A DNA stretch of 64,000 nucleotides from Serratia rhizosphaerae (GTDB lineage: Bacteria > Pseudomonadota > Gammaproteobacteria > Enterobacterales > Enterobacteriaceae): assembly GCF_009817885.1 (NCBI RefSeq), contig NZ_CP041764.1:2108001-2172000 (forward strand). The letters run 5' to 3'. Position 1 is the first letter of the stretch; each line of letters opens with the position of its first letter. Made by a program: the position numbers and the translations under genes. The notes under the pieces were generated by a model. That model saw only the letters and a list, made by a program, of their open reading frames with translations, ran no database searches and was not told the origin of the DNA. Shown one piece after another: positions 34,276-42,306 of the stretch.

Positions 34276-35166
34276 TTATGCATGCTTTTTCTTGGCGAAA
34301 ACCACACGCGCCAGAATATTCAGTAGCAGTACGCACAGCGTGATTAACAGCACCCCGGCCCAGGCCAGCTGCTGCCATTCGGCAAACGGGCTCATGGCGA
34401 ACTTGAAGATGGTGACCGGCAGGTTGGCGATCGGCTGCATCAGATCGGTATTCCAGAACTGGTTCGACAGCGACGTAAACAGCAGCGGTGCGGTTTCGCC
34501 GGCGATACGCGCGATGGCCAGCAGCACGCCGGTGATAATGCCGGAGACCGACGCCTTCAGCGTGATGGCGGAAATCATGCGCCACTTCGGCGTACCGAGC
34601 GCATAGGCCGCCTCGCGCAGCGTATCCGGCACCAGTTTGAGCATATTCTCCGTGGTGCGGATAACGATCGGCACCTGCAGCAGCGCCAGCGCAACAATGC
34701 CCGCCCAGCCGGAGAAGTGCTCCATCTTCGCCACCACGATGGTGTAGACGAACAGGCCAACCACAATCGACGGCGCAGACAGCAGAATGTCGTTAATAAA
34801 ACGGATCACTTCCGCCAGCCAGGATTTACGCCCGTACTCCGCCAGATAAATACCGGCCAGAATACCGAGCGGGGTGCCGAAGATGGTCGCCCACAGGATC
34901 AACAGGCCGCTGCCGGCAATGGCGTTGGCCAGCCCGCCGCCGGCGGTATTCGGCGGCGGCGTCATTTCGGTAAACAGCGCCAGCGACATGCCGTCCACGC
35001 CTTTGGTGACGGTCGAGAACAGGATCCAAATCAGCCAGAACAGGCCGAACGCCATGGTCGCCATTGATAAAAACAGCGCGATGCGGTTCTTCTGCCGGCG
35101 CCAGGCCTGCATTTTGCGGCGGGTTTCCGCCACCGCTTCAGGGTTTTGCATATCCATCGTCGCCAT
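34276..35166 (-). CDS. pstA: Phosphate ABC transporter permease PstA
   Basis: 296-residue inner-membrane permease with about six helices and the EAA loop EAAYALGTPKWRMISAITL for contact with PstB. The first cytoplasmic stretch (ETRRKMQAWRRQKNRIAL) is strongly basic. The start at 35166 gives the E. coli length; the frame continues to 35181 but would then overlap pstC. It forms the channel with PstC. Confidence 0.97.
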   Translation of the reverse strand: MATMDMQNPEAVAETRRKMQAWRRQKNRIALFLSMATMAFGLFWLIWILFSTVTKGVDGMSLALFTEMTPPPNTAGGGLANAIAGSGLLILWATIFGTPLGILAGIYLAEYGRKSWLAEVIRFINDILLSAPSIVVGLFVYTIVVAKMEHFSGWAGIVALALLQVPIVIRTTENMLKLVPDTLREAAYALGTPKWRMISAITLKASVSGIITGVLLAIARIAGETAPLLFTSLSNQFWNTDLMQPIANLPVTIFKFAMSPFAEWQQLAWAGVLLITLCVLLLNILARVVFAKKKHA

Positions 35167-35167
35167 G

Positions 35168-36124
35168 TTAACGCCCCTCATTCTTGGCCAGACGCATGAT
35201 CATCAGTTTCGACAGCGCCAGCACGATAAAGGTGATAACAAACAGAATCAGCCCCAGCTCCATCAGCGCCGCGGTGTGCAGCCCGGATTCCGCCTCGGCG
35301 AACTCGTTAGCCAGCGCCGAGGTGATGCTGTTGCCCGGCATATACAGCGATGCGCTGTCGAGCTGGTAGGTGTTGCCGATAATAAAGGTCACCGCCATGG
35401 TTTCCCCCAACGCGCGCCCCAGCCCCAGCATCACGCCGCCGATCACGCCGTTTTTGGTAAACGGCAGCACGATGCGCCAGATCACTTCCCAGGTGGTGCA
35501 GCCGATGCCGTAGGCCGACTCTTTCATCATCACCGGCGTCTGTTCGAACACGTCGCGCATTACCGCAGCGATATACGGGATAATCATAATCGCCAGAATC
35601 ACCCCGGCGGCCAGAATGCCGATGCCGAAGGCCGGGCCGGCGAACAGTTCGCCGACAATCGGGATGCCGGACAGCACGTTGCCCACCGGCGTCTGGAAGT
35701 ATTCGGCAAACAGCGGGGCAAAGACGAACAGCCCCCACATGCCGTAAACGATGCTCGGGATCGCCGCCAGCAGCTCAATGGCGACGCCCAGCGGGCGCTT
35801 CAGCCAGTTCGGCGCCAGCTCGGTCAGGAACAGCGCAATGCCGAAGCTGACCGGCACGGCGATAATCAGCGCAATCAGCGAGGTAACAATGGTGCCGTAA
35901 ATCGGCACCAGCGCACCAAACTGCTCCGCCGGCGCATCCCAGTCTTTGGTCCACAAGAAGGCGAAGCCGAATTTCTGGATGCTTGGCCAGGAGGCAAAAA
36001 TCAGCGAAACGATAATGCCGCCCAGCAGCAATAGGGTAATCAGCGCAGCCAGCTTAACCAGCGCACTGAAGATGACATCGCCGTTTTTGCTCGGCGCTTT
36101 GATGGTCGGCTTGTACTCAGCCAT
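35168..36124 (-). CDS. pstC: Phosphate ABC transporter permease PstC
   Basis: 318-residue inner-membrane permease (E. coli 319). It shows the EAA loop ESAYGIGCTTWEVIWRIVLP, the GMWGLFVFAP region and the C-terminal helix VITFIVLALSKLMIMRLAKN. It pairs with PstA. It lies downstream of pstS across a 78-bp gap that holds a stable hairpin, and ends 1 bp before the pstA start. Confidence 0.97.
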   Translation of the reverse strand: MAEYKPTIKAPSKNGDVIFSALVKLAALITLLLLGGIIVSLIFASWPSIQKFGFAFLWTKDWDAPAEQFGALVPIYGTIVTSLIALIIAVPVSFGIALFLTELAPNWLKRPLGVAIELLAAIPSIVYGMWGLFVFAPLFAEYFQTPVGNVLSGIPIVGELFAGPAFGIGILAAGVILAIMIIPYIAAVMRDVFEQTPVMMKESAYGIGCTTWEVIWRIVLPFTKNGVIGGVMLGLGRALGETMAVTFIIGNTYQLDSASLYMPGNSITSALANEFAEAESGLHTAALMELGLILFVITFIVLALSKLMIMRLAKNEGR

Positions 36125-36151
36125 AAATTACTCTTCTGTTTAAAGCTTGGA

Positions 36152-36171
36152 GGGCCCGGCGAAGCGGGCCC
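36152..36171 (-). other. Hairpin between pstS and pstC
   Basis: On the minus strand GGGCCCG-CTTCGC-CGGGCCC forms a 7-bp all-GC stem just after pstS, without a T-run. Such hairpins commonly protect the upstream message from 3' exonucleases and reduce read-through, giving more binding protein than permease. Confidence 0.55.
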
Positions 36172-36202
36172 CTACAGAAACGGCGCATGCTGCCTCGGCC
36201 GT

Positions 36203-37243
36203 TTAGTACAGAGCCTTACCGGCGCTGTCTTTTACGTTGGTTTTCCATGCGGCGCGCACCTGCTCGATCACTTCATCAGGCAGTACCGCATAATCCAGCG
36301 CTTTGGCCTGCTCACCGCCTGACTTGTACGCCCAGTCAAAGAACTTCAGCACTTCGGTGCCCTGGTCAGGCTTCTTCTGTGCCTTGTGCACCAGGATGAA
36401 GGTGGTGGAGGTAATCGGCCAGGCGTTATCACCTTTCTGATTGGTCAGATCCTGCGCGAAGGTTTTGCTCCAGTCCGCGCCTTTGGCGGCGGCGCTGAAG
36501 GCGTCTTCGGTCGGGCTGACCGGCTTGCCGTCGGCGGAGACCAGCTTGGTGTACGCCAGGTTATTCTGTTTGGCGTAGGCATACTCAACGTAGCCGATAG
36601 AACCCGGCAGGCGCTGAACAAAGGCGGCGATGCCGTCGTTGCCTTTACCGCCCAGACCGGTCGGCCAGTTTACCGTCGAGCCGGCGCCCACTTTCTCTTT
36701 CCACTTCGCATTCACTTTCGCCAGGTAGCTGGTGAAGACGAAGGAGGTGCCGGAACCGTCAGCGCGGCGCACCACGGCGATATTCTGATCCGGCAATTTC
36801 ACGCCCGGGTTGAGTTTGGCGATTGCCGGGTCGTTCCATTTTTTGATGTTGCCCAGGTAGATATCACCCAGAGTCTGGCCGTCCAGCGTCAGGTCGCCGG
36901 ATTTGATACCGGGAATATTCACCGCCAGCACCACGCCGCCAATCACGGTCGGGAACTGGAACAGGCCGTCAGCCGCCAGCTTTTCGTCGGACAGCGGTGC
37001 GTCGGAGGCGCCAAAGTCAACGGTATTGGCAACGATCTGCTTCACGCCGCCGGAGGAACCGATCCCCTGATAGTTAACTTTGTTGCCGGTTTCTTTTTGA
37101 TAGGAATCTGCCCACTTGGCATACACCGGCGCGGGGAATGTCGCACCTGCACCGGTCAGGCTGGCGGCAGCGAACGCGGACACAGAGGCCATGGAGAAAG
37201 TCGCTGCTACAATACTGGCGACGGTGGTACGCATCAGTTTCAT
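36203..37243 (-). CDS. pstS: Periplasmic phosphate-binding protein PstS
   Basis: 346-residue binding protein, the same length as E. coli PstS, with a signal peptide ending SVSAFA (about residue 25). Phosphate-site motifs are LTGAGATFPAPVYAKW, GSSGGVKQI, FGASDAPLS and VVRRADGSGTSFVF. It delivers inorganic phosphate to PstCAB from the periplasm. Two Pho boxes lie 75-127 bp upstream, so the operon is induced by PhoB under phosphate limitation. Confidence 0.98.
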   Translation of the reverse strand: MKLMRTTVASIVAATFSMASVSAFAAASLTGAGATFPAPVYAKWADSYQKETGNKVNYQGIGSSGGVKQIVANTVDFGASDAPLSDEKLAADGLFQFPTVIGGVVLAVNIPGIKSGDLTLDGQTLGDIYLGNIKKWNDPAIAKLNPGVKLPDQNIAVVRRADGSGTSFVFTSYLAKVNAKWKEKVGAGSTVNWPTGLGGKGNDGIAAFVQRLPGSIGYVEYAYAKQNNLAYTKLVSADGKPVSPTEDAFSAAAKGADWSKTFAQDLTNQKGDNAWPITSTTFILVHKAQKKPDQGTEVLKFFDWAYKSGGEQAKALDYAVLPDEVIEQVRAAWKTNVKDSAGKALY

Positions 37244-37317
37244 AATCCCTCCTAAGGGGCATCAAAAATCGATTTCAAATCGTTTTCATCAGAGTAAGTA
37301 TTGCTGCAGGAGGGAAA

Positions 37318-37370
37318 ATAGGACAGTTTGGTGACAGTAAAATGTATGAAATATGACAGTTATATGACAA
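37318..37370 (-). promoter_or_regulatory. Two Pho boxes upstream of pstS
   Basis: On the minus strand TTGTCATATAACTGTCATAT (37351-37370) and CTGTCACCAAACTGTCCTAT (37318-37337) each contain two TGTC repeats 11 bp apart, matching the PhoB consensus. The box starts are 33 bp apart, three helical turns, as in the tandem pho boxes of E. coli pstS. Confidence 0.9.
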
Positions 37371-37456
37371 CCAGCAATAAAACAATATAACTCATTGATT
37401 ATACTACCTTCCGAATATGACTCCGATTACGTAGTACGAAAACGAAAGGATCTCAA

Positions 37457-37768
37457 ATGAAAAAAGTATTTATCTTATCGGCGCTTGGCCTGTCTCTGCT
37501 GGCTTCTGCCAACGTTATGGCGGCAAATAATTTTCCACGCGATTCTAGGTTCTCAGGCACCACAGGCGGCGAAAAAATTCTGTTTGAAGGCGATGACGGT
37601 TACCGAACATCCAACTATACGCAGCGGGATCTCGATGAACTTATCAATCAACAGAAAAATCATGAAAGGGAGCTAAAACAGCTGCAGGATGAAAACAGGA
37701 ATAAAGATCGTCAGATCGATGAGCTAAAACGTTCGTTGCAGGAACTGAGCAATAAGGTGAAAGGCTAG
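37457..37768 (+). CDS. Small exported coiled-coil protein, function unknown
   Basis: 103 residues. A clear signal peptide (1-22, ending NVMA) precedes a short polar region, and a highly charged helix rich in Gln, Glu, Lys and Arg (about 55-102, QLQDENRNKDRQIDELKRSL) is predicted to be coiled-coil. The mature part has no cysteine. An AAAGGA ribosome binding site precedes the ATG and a good terminator follows the stop, so it looks like a real single-gene unit. It is divergent from pstS, sharing a 213-bp control region with the Pho boxes. A -10-like TATACT is at 37400-37405. I recognise no family. Confidence 0.75.
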   Translation: MKKVFILSALGLSLLASANVMAANNFPRDSRFSGTTGGEKILFEGDDGYRTSNYTQRDLDELINQQKNHERELKQLQDENRNKDRQIDELKRSLQELSNKVKG

Positions 37769-37778
37769 CGAATAAACA

Positions 37779-37804
37779 AGCCGGCGCTGAGGCCGGCTCT
37801 TTTT
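37779..37804 (+). terminator. Rho-independent terminator of the coiled-coil protein gene
   Basis: AGCCGGC-GCTGAG-GCCGGCT followed by CTTTTT, 11 bp after the stop codon. The hairpin lies at the truncated end of the methyltransferase remnant on the other strand. Confidence 0.88.
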
Positions 37805-38069
37805 CCAGCGTCAACCACATGGCCGTCCTCCGGCAACCCGCGGGCAAGATTATTGGGTGCTGTACCCACCCAGCGTACCAATCTCCAATACCCGACGCGC
37901 CCCGCTGATTTGCGCCATCAGCGTCAGGAACTGCCCCTGCAGCGGCGACACATCAAACGCCGGTAAGCCGCGCTCGGCGTTCAGCCGCCAAAGTTTGCGC
38001 CAAATTATCATCCTGATGTGCTAAACAATGCTCCAGATAAGTATCCACGCCCTGCCACGACTGCTGCAT
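37790..38069 (-). pseudogene. Remnant of a class I SAM-dependent O-methyltransferase
   Basis: The minus strand from ATG 38069, with an intact GAGGAG ribosome binding site at 38076-38081, encodes MQQSWQGVDTYLEHCLAHQD. After a +1 shift near 37983 it encodes NAERGLPAFDVSPLQGQF and RVLEIGTLGGYST, the SAM-binding motif I of caffeoyl-CoA-type O-methyltransferases. A second shift near 37850-37856 leads to LARGLPEDGHVV and a third near 37810 to TLEKEPA. The frame then runs into the terminator of the neighbouring gene. The C-terminal two thirds of the family's about 220 residues are missing. It is certainly non-functional. Confidence 0.75.
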
Positions 38070-38125
38070 ACCTGACTCCTCATCGTTGAACCGCATTCAG
38101 TATAGTTCAGCCGTTCTTCCGCCAT

Positions 38126-38163
38126 AAAAAATCCGGCGCGCCGTTTACACAGCACGCCGGATT
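38126..38163 (-). terminator. Rho-independent terminator of glmS
   Basis: On the minus strand AATCCGGCGTGC-N10-GCGCGCCGGATT is followed by TTTT, starting about 22 bp after the glmS stop codon. Confidence 0.88.
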
Positions 38164-38185
38164 AATCAGCAAAAAAGCAGCGGTT

Positions 38186-40015
38186 TTACTCGACGGTTAC
38201 CGACTTCGCCAGGTTACGCGGCTGATCGACGTCGGTGCCTTTAATCAGCGCCACGTGGTAAGACAGCAGCTGCAGCGGCACGGTGTAGAAGATCGGCGCA
38301 ACGATCTCTTCCACGTGCGGCAACGGGATAATGGTCATCCCTTCGCTGCTGACGAAACCGGCGTCCTGATCGGCGAACACGTACAGCTGGCCGCCGCGCG
38401 CGCGCACCTCTTCGATGTTGGATTTCAGTTTTTCCAACAGCTCGTTGTTCGGCGCCACCACGATCACCGGCATATCGGCGTCAATCAGCGCCAGCGGGCC
38501 GTGCTTCAGCTCACCGGCCGCATAGGCCTCGGCGTGAATATAGGAGATCTCCTTCAGCTTCAGCGCCCCTTCCATGGCGATCGGGTACTGATCGCCGCGG
38601 CCGAGGAACAGCGCATGATGCTTATCGGAGAAGCCTTCCGCCAGCGCCTCGATGTTTTTATCCAGCGACAGCATCTGTTCAATGCGTGCAGGCAGCGCCT
38701 GCAGGCCGTGCACGATATCGTGCTCGACGCTTTCCGTCATACCTTTCAGGCGGCCCAGACGCGCCACCAGCATCAGCAGCACGGTTAACTGAGTGGTAAA
38801 GGCCTTGGTGGACGCCACGCCGATTTCGGTACCGGCCTTGGTCATCAGCGCCATGTCGGATTCACGCACCAGCGACGAGCCGGCCACGTTGCACACCGCC
38901 AGCGACGCCAGGTAGCCCAGCTGTTTGGACAAACGCAGCGCCGCCAGGGTATCTGCGGTTTCGCCGGACTGCGACAGGGTAATAATCAGGCTGCCTGGGC
39001 GCACCGCCGATTTGCGATAACGGAATTCGGACGCAATCTCAACGTCGCACGGCACGCCGGCCAGCGCTTCAAACCAGTAACGCGCCACCATCCCGGAGTG
39101 ATAGGAGGTGCCGCAGGCGATGATCTGCACGTGCTGCACCTGCGCCAGCAGCGCTTCGCTCTGCGGGCCCAGTTCGCTCAGGTTGATCTGGCCGTTGCTG
39201 AAACGCCCCTCCAGGGTGTTCTTCAACGCCAGCGGCTGTTCGAAGATCTCTTTTTGCATGTAGTGGCGATAAGCGCCCTTGTCACCGGCGTCGTACTGCA
39301 CCTGCGACTCGATTTCCTCGCGCTCGACCGGGTTGCCCTGCTGGTCAAAAATAGCCACGGAACGGCGGGTCACTTCCACCACATCACCCTCTTCCAGGAA
39401 GATAAAGCGGCGGGTCACCGGCAGCAGCGCCAGCTGGTCGGAAGCGATAAAGTTCTCGCCGACGCCGCGGCCAATCACCAGCGGGCTGCCGGAACGGGCG
39501 GCCACCAGCACACTTGGGTCGCGGCTGTCCATCACCACGGTGCCGTAAGCGCCGCGCAGCTGAGGGATCACGCGCTTGACCACCTCCAGCAGCGTGCCGC
39601 CCTGCAGTTGTTCCCAGTGCACCAGATGCGCGATCACCTCGGTATCGGTTTCGGACGCAAAGCGGTAGCCGCGTTCAATCAGCAGCTCGCGCAGCGGCTC
39701 GTGGTTTTCAATGATGCCGTTATGCACCACGGAAATGTAATCAGAAACATGCGGGTGAGCGTTAGCTTCGGTCGGCTCGCCGTGGGTCGCCCAACGGGTG
39801 TGCGCGATGCCGGTGCCGCCGTGCAAAGGTTGTTGCTCTACCGCTTCCGCCAGCGCGTTGACCTTACCAACGCGACGCACGCGGTTAAGGCGCCCTTCTG
39901 CATCAACGACCGCCAAACCGGCCGAGTCATAACCGCGGTATTCAAGACGGCGTAAACCTTCCAACAGAATCTCTGCAATATCACGTTGCGCTACTGCGCC
40001 TACAATTCCACACAT
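38186..40015 (-). CDS. glmS: Glutamine--fructose-6-phosphate aminotransferase GlmS
   Basis: 609-residue enzyme, the E. coli length, that makes glucosamine 6-phosphate for peptidoglycan and LPS. The N-terminal glutaminase domain begins MCGIVGAV with the catalytic Cys (residue 2). Two SIS domains follow (ACGTSYHSGMVARYWFE, then FLGRGDQYPIAMEGALKLKE). The C-terminus DQPRNLAKSVTVE closes the active site. In E. coli its translation is activated by the sRNA GlmZ after cleavage of the glmUS message; the 199-bp spacer upstream holds two long hairpins. Confidence 0.98.
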   Translation of the reverse strand: MCGIVGAVAQRDIAEILLEGLRRLEYRGYDSAGLAVVDAEGRLNRVRRVGKVNALAEAVEQQPLHGGTGIAHTRWATHGEPTEANAHPHVSDYISVVHNGIIENHEPLRELLIERGYRFASETDTEVIAHLVHWEQLQGGTLLEVVKRVIPQLRGAYGTVVMDSRDPSVLVAARSGSPLVIGRGVGENFIASDQLALLPVTRRFIFLEEGDVVEVTRRSVAIFDQQGNPVEREEIESQVQYDAGDKGAYRHYMQKEIFEQPLALKNTLEGRFSNGQINLSELGPQSEALLAQVQHVQIIACGTSYHSGMVARYWFEALAGVPCDVEIASEFRYRKSAVRPGSLIITLSQSGETADTLAALRLSKQLGYLASLAVCNVAGSSLVRESDMALMTKAGTEIGVASTKAFTTQLTVLLMLVARLGRLKGMTESVEHDIVHGLQALPARIEQMLSLDKNIEALAEGFSDKHHALFLGRGDQYPIAMEGALKLKEISYIHAEAYAAGELKHGPLALIDADMPVIVVAPNNELLEKLKSNIEEVRARGGQLYVFADQDAGFVSSEGMTIIPLPHVEEIVAPIFYTVPLQLLSYHVALIKGTDVDQPRNLAKSVTVE

Positions 40016-40142
40016 GGATTTTATTCCTAATTAAGCGTCTTCTTGGACGCTTCGATGCCTGACCTGATTTTTTGCCGGTGATTACCGTGCGCCCCGAGCC
40101 TTGTAGAGAGTGGGGGGATGATCCTCTGAAGAGGACTTATAT

Positions 40143-40209
40143 GTTTTGCGCTGCCTTCTGCCGCGAAAAGGCAGTGCAAAACACAGGATGGCCACATAAC
40201 GGCCATCCT
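40143..40209 (-). promoter_or_regulatory. Hairpins in the glmU-glmS intercistronic region
   Basis: Two inverted repeats lie between glmU and glmS. One, at 40185-40209, has 9-bp arms AGGATGGCC/GGCCATCCT and is followed on the minus strand by GTGTTTT. The other, at 40143-40182, has 15-bp arms GTTTTGC(A/G)CTGCCTT with one G-U pair and a 10-nt loop. Candidate roles are partial termination, RNase processing and masking or exposure of the glmS leader. Confidence 0.55.
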
Positions 40210-40214
40210 TATCT

Positions 40215-41588
40215 TTATTTTTTCGCTTTGGTCGGACGCTGCCAGCCCTGGATGTGCACCTGCTTCACCCGGCTCAGCACCAGCTCATCTTCCGCAATGT
40301 TGCGCGTGACCGTGGTGCCGGCGGCAATCGTCGCCCCTTTGGCCACCGTGACCGGCGCCACCAGCTGCGTATCGGAACCGACAAACACCCCGTCGCCGAT
40401 AACGGTCTTATGTTTGTTGGCGCCGTCGTAGTTGCAGGTAATGGTGCCGGCGCCGATATTTACATCGTCGCCGATCTCGGCGTCACCCAGGTAGCTGAGG
40501 TGACCCGCTTTGGAGCCCACGCCCAGGCGCGCTTTTTTCATCTCGACAAAGTTGCCGACGTGCGCGCCTTGCGCCAGCTCCGCGCCGGGACGCAGACGGG
40601 CAAACGGACCGACGGTGCAATCTGCCGCCAATACCGCGTCTTCAACCACGCTGTAAGGGCTTATTTCGCAGTCATCGCCGATCACGCAGTTTTTCAGCAC
40701 GCAGCCGGCGCCGATTTTCACCCGGCTGCCCAGCTGTACCTGCCCTTCAACGATGACGTTGGCGTCAATCAGCACGTCGCGCCCGTGCGTCAGCTCGCCG
40801 CGCAGGTCGAAACGCGCCGGATCCAGCAGCATCACGCCGGCCAGCAGCAGTTTTTCCGCCTGTTCGGCCTGATAGATGCGCTCAAGAGACGCCAACTGCA
40901 GGCGGTTGTTCACACCCTCAACTTCGCTCAGGCGGTCAGGATGCACCGCTTCAATTTTCTTACCATCGGCATGGGCCAGCGCAATGATATCCGTGATGTA
41001 GTATTCACCCTGCGCGTTATCGTTGCTCAGCATGCCCAACCAGCGTTTCAGATCGCCGCCGTTGGCCACCAGAATGCCGGTATTGATTTCGTTAATCTGA
41101 CGCTGCTGTTCACTGGCGTCCTTATGTTCAACAATACCGACCACGTCGCCCTGTTCGCGCACGATGCGGCCATAGCCGGTTGGATCGTTCAGCTTGACGG
41201 TCAGCAGGCCGATACCGCCCTGCGGCTTGGCCGCCAGCAGGCGCGTCAACGTTTCGACGGAGATCAGCGGCACGTCGCCGTACAGCATCAGCACGTCTTC
41301 ATCATCGGCAAAGTGCGGCGCCGCCTGCTGCATCGCATGGCCGGTGCCCAGTTGTTCAGCCTGCAGCACCCAGTTCAGATCTGCGTTATTCAGCGTGCTT
41401 TGCAGCAGTTCACCGCCATGACCATAAACCAGGTGGACATTCTGCGCCCCCAGTTTCATCGCGGCATCAATCACGTGCTGCACCATCGGTTTGCCCGCCA
41501 GCGGATGCAAAACCTTGGGCAGGTCGGAATACATACGCGTTCCCTTGCCCGCGGCGAGGATCACTACACTCATTGCGCTGTTCGACAT
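40215..41588 (-). CDS. glmU: Bifunctional GlmU: glucosamine-1-P acetyltransferase / GlcNAc-1-P uridylyltransferase
   Basis: 457-residue trimeric enzyme (E. coli 456) that makes UDP-N-acetylglucosamine. The N-terminal Rossmann-like uridylyltransferase has SVVILAAGKGTRMYSDLPK. The C-terminal left-handed beta-helix hexapeptide repeats (about 250-440) include VEDAVLAADCTVGPFARLRP and GTITCNYDGANKHKT. The start at ATG 41588 is preferred to a TTG at 41594. The gene lies between the atp operon terminator and glmS, as in E. coli. Confidence 0.97.
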   Translation of the reverse strand: MSNSAMSVVILAAGKGTRMYSDLPKVLHPLAGKPMVQHVIDAAMKLGAQNVHLVYGHGGELLQSTLNNADLNWVLQAEQLGTGHAMQQAAPHFADDEDVLMLYGDVPLISVETLTRLLAAKPQGGIGLLTVKLNDPTGYGRIVREQGDVVGIVEHKDASEQQRQINEINTGILVANGGDLKRWLGMLSNDNAQGEYYITDIIALAHADGKKIEAVHPDRLSEVEGVNNRLQLASLERIYQAEQAEKLLLAGVMLLDPARFDLRGELTHGRDVLIDANVIVEGQVQLGSRVKIGAGCVLKNCVIGDDCEISPYSVVEDAVLAADCTVGPFARLRPGAELAQGAHVGNFVEMKKARLGVGSKAGHLSYLGDAEIGDDVNIGAGTITCNYDGANKHKTVIGDGVFVGSDTQLVAPVTVAKGATIAAGTTVTRNIAEDELVLSRVKQVHIQGWQRPTKAKK

Positions 41589-41631
41589 AAGCAACCTGAT
41601 AACTCCAATTTTAATAGACGAAAGTAAAACC

Positions 41632-41671
41632 GTTTCGCGCCGAAATTACTACATATTTCTCTACGCGAAAC
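41632..41671. promoter_or_regulatory. Inverted repeat upstream of glmU
   Basis: GTTTCGCG (41632-41639) and CGCGAAAC (41664-41671) form perfect 8-bp arms 24 bp apart, 43 bp upstream of the glmU start. TTTCG-CGC-CGAAA (41633-41645) is itself palindromic. The NagC repressor controls glmU in E. coli, so a NagC-type site is possible, but the match to its consensus is only partial. Confidence 0.3.
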
Positions 41672-41821
41672 CGAGCTAAGCCGCGTGGCTCTAGGCGCGC
41701 CGTCATCTGGCGCAATCCGATTCCACCGCCGGTAAACTGTCGGCGTTCGGAGACATAATACCACTACCGCCAGCGCGAATACGCCGTAACGATGAGCAGG
41801 GTCAAACGCTTATTTTAAAGC

Positions 41822-41850
41822 AAAAAAAAAGCGACCGCATGGGTCGCTTT
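41822..41850 (-). terminator. Rho-independent terminator of the atp operon
   Basis: On the minus strand AAAGCGACC-CATGC-GGTCGCTTT is followed by a run of Ts, 17 bp after the atpC stop codon. Confidence 0.93.
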
Positions 41851-41866
41851 CTTATTTCGGTATTGC

Positions 41867-42286
41867 TTACATCGCTTTTCTGGTGAGTTCGATGACGCGC
41901 AGTTTTGCGATCGCCTTCGCCAGTTCAGCGGATGCCTGAGCATAGTCGACATCACCATGAGAGCTACGGATATGCTCTTCAGCTTTGCGCTTGGCTTCCA
42001 GCGCTCTGGCTTCATCGAGGTCCGTTCCACGGATGGCAGTGTCCGCCAGCACGGTCACCACGCTTGGCTGTACCTCAAGGATACCGCCAGACAGGTAGAT
42101 GAACTCTTCTTCACCGTGCTGTTTAACAATACGCACCATGCCAGGCTTGATGGCAGTCAGCAGCGGCGCATGCCCCGGGAAAATACCCAGTTCGCCTTCG
42201 CTGCCTGTCACCTGGATCTTCTGCACCAGGCCGGAAAACATCTGTTTTTCCGCGCTGACAACATCCAGATGGTAAGTCATAGCCAT
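41867..42286 (-). CDS. atpC: ATP synthase F1 epsilon subunit
   Basis: 139 residues (E. coli 139), beginning MAMTYHLDVVSAEKQMFSG. The N-terminal beta-sandwich (GSEGELGIFPGHAPLLTAIKPG) sits on the c-ring and the C-terminal helical hairpin (ALEAKRKAEEHI, AKAIAKLRVIEL) can inhibit ATP hydrolysis. It is the last gene of the operon, 20 bp after atpD, followed by the terminator. Confidence 0.98.
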   Translation of the reverse strand: MAMTYHLDVVSAEKQMFSGLVQKIQVTGSEGELGIFPGHAPLLTAIKPGMVRIVKQHGEEEFIYLSGGILEVQPSVVTVLADTAIRGTDLDEARALEAKRKAEEHIRSSHGDVDYAQASAELAKAIAKLRVIELTRKAM

Positions 42287-42306
42287 ATCACCCTCCTCTC
42301 AAGGCG

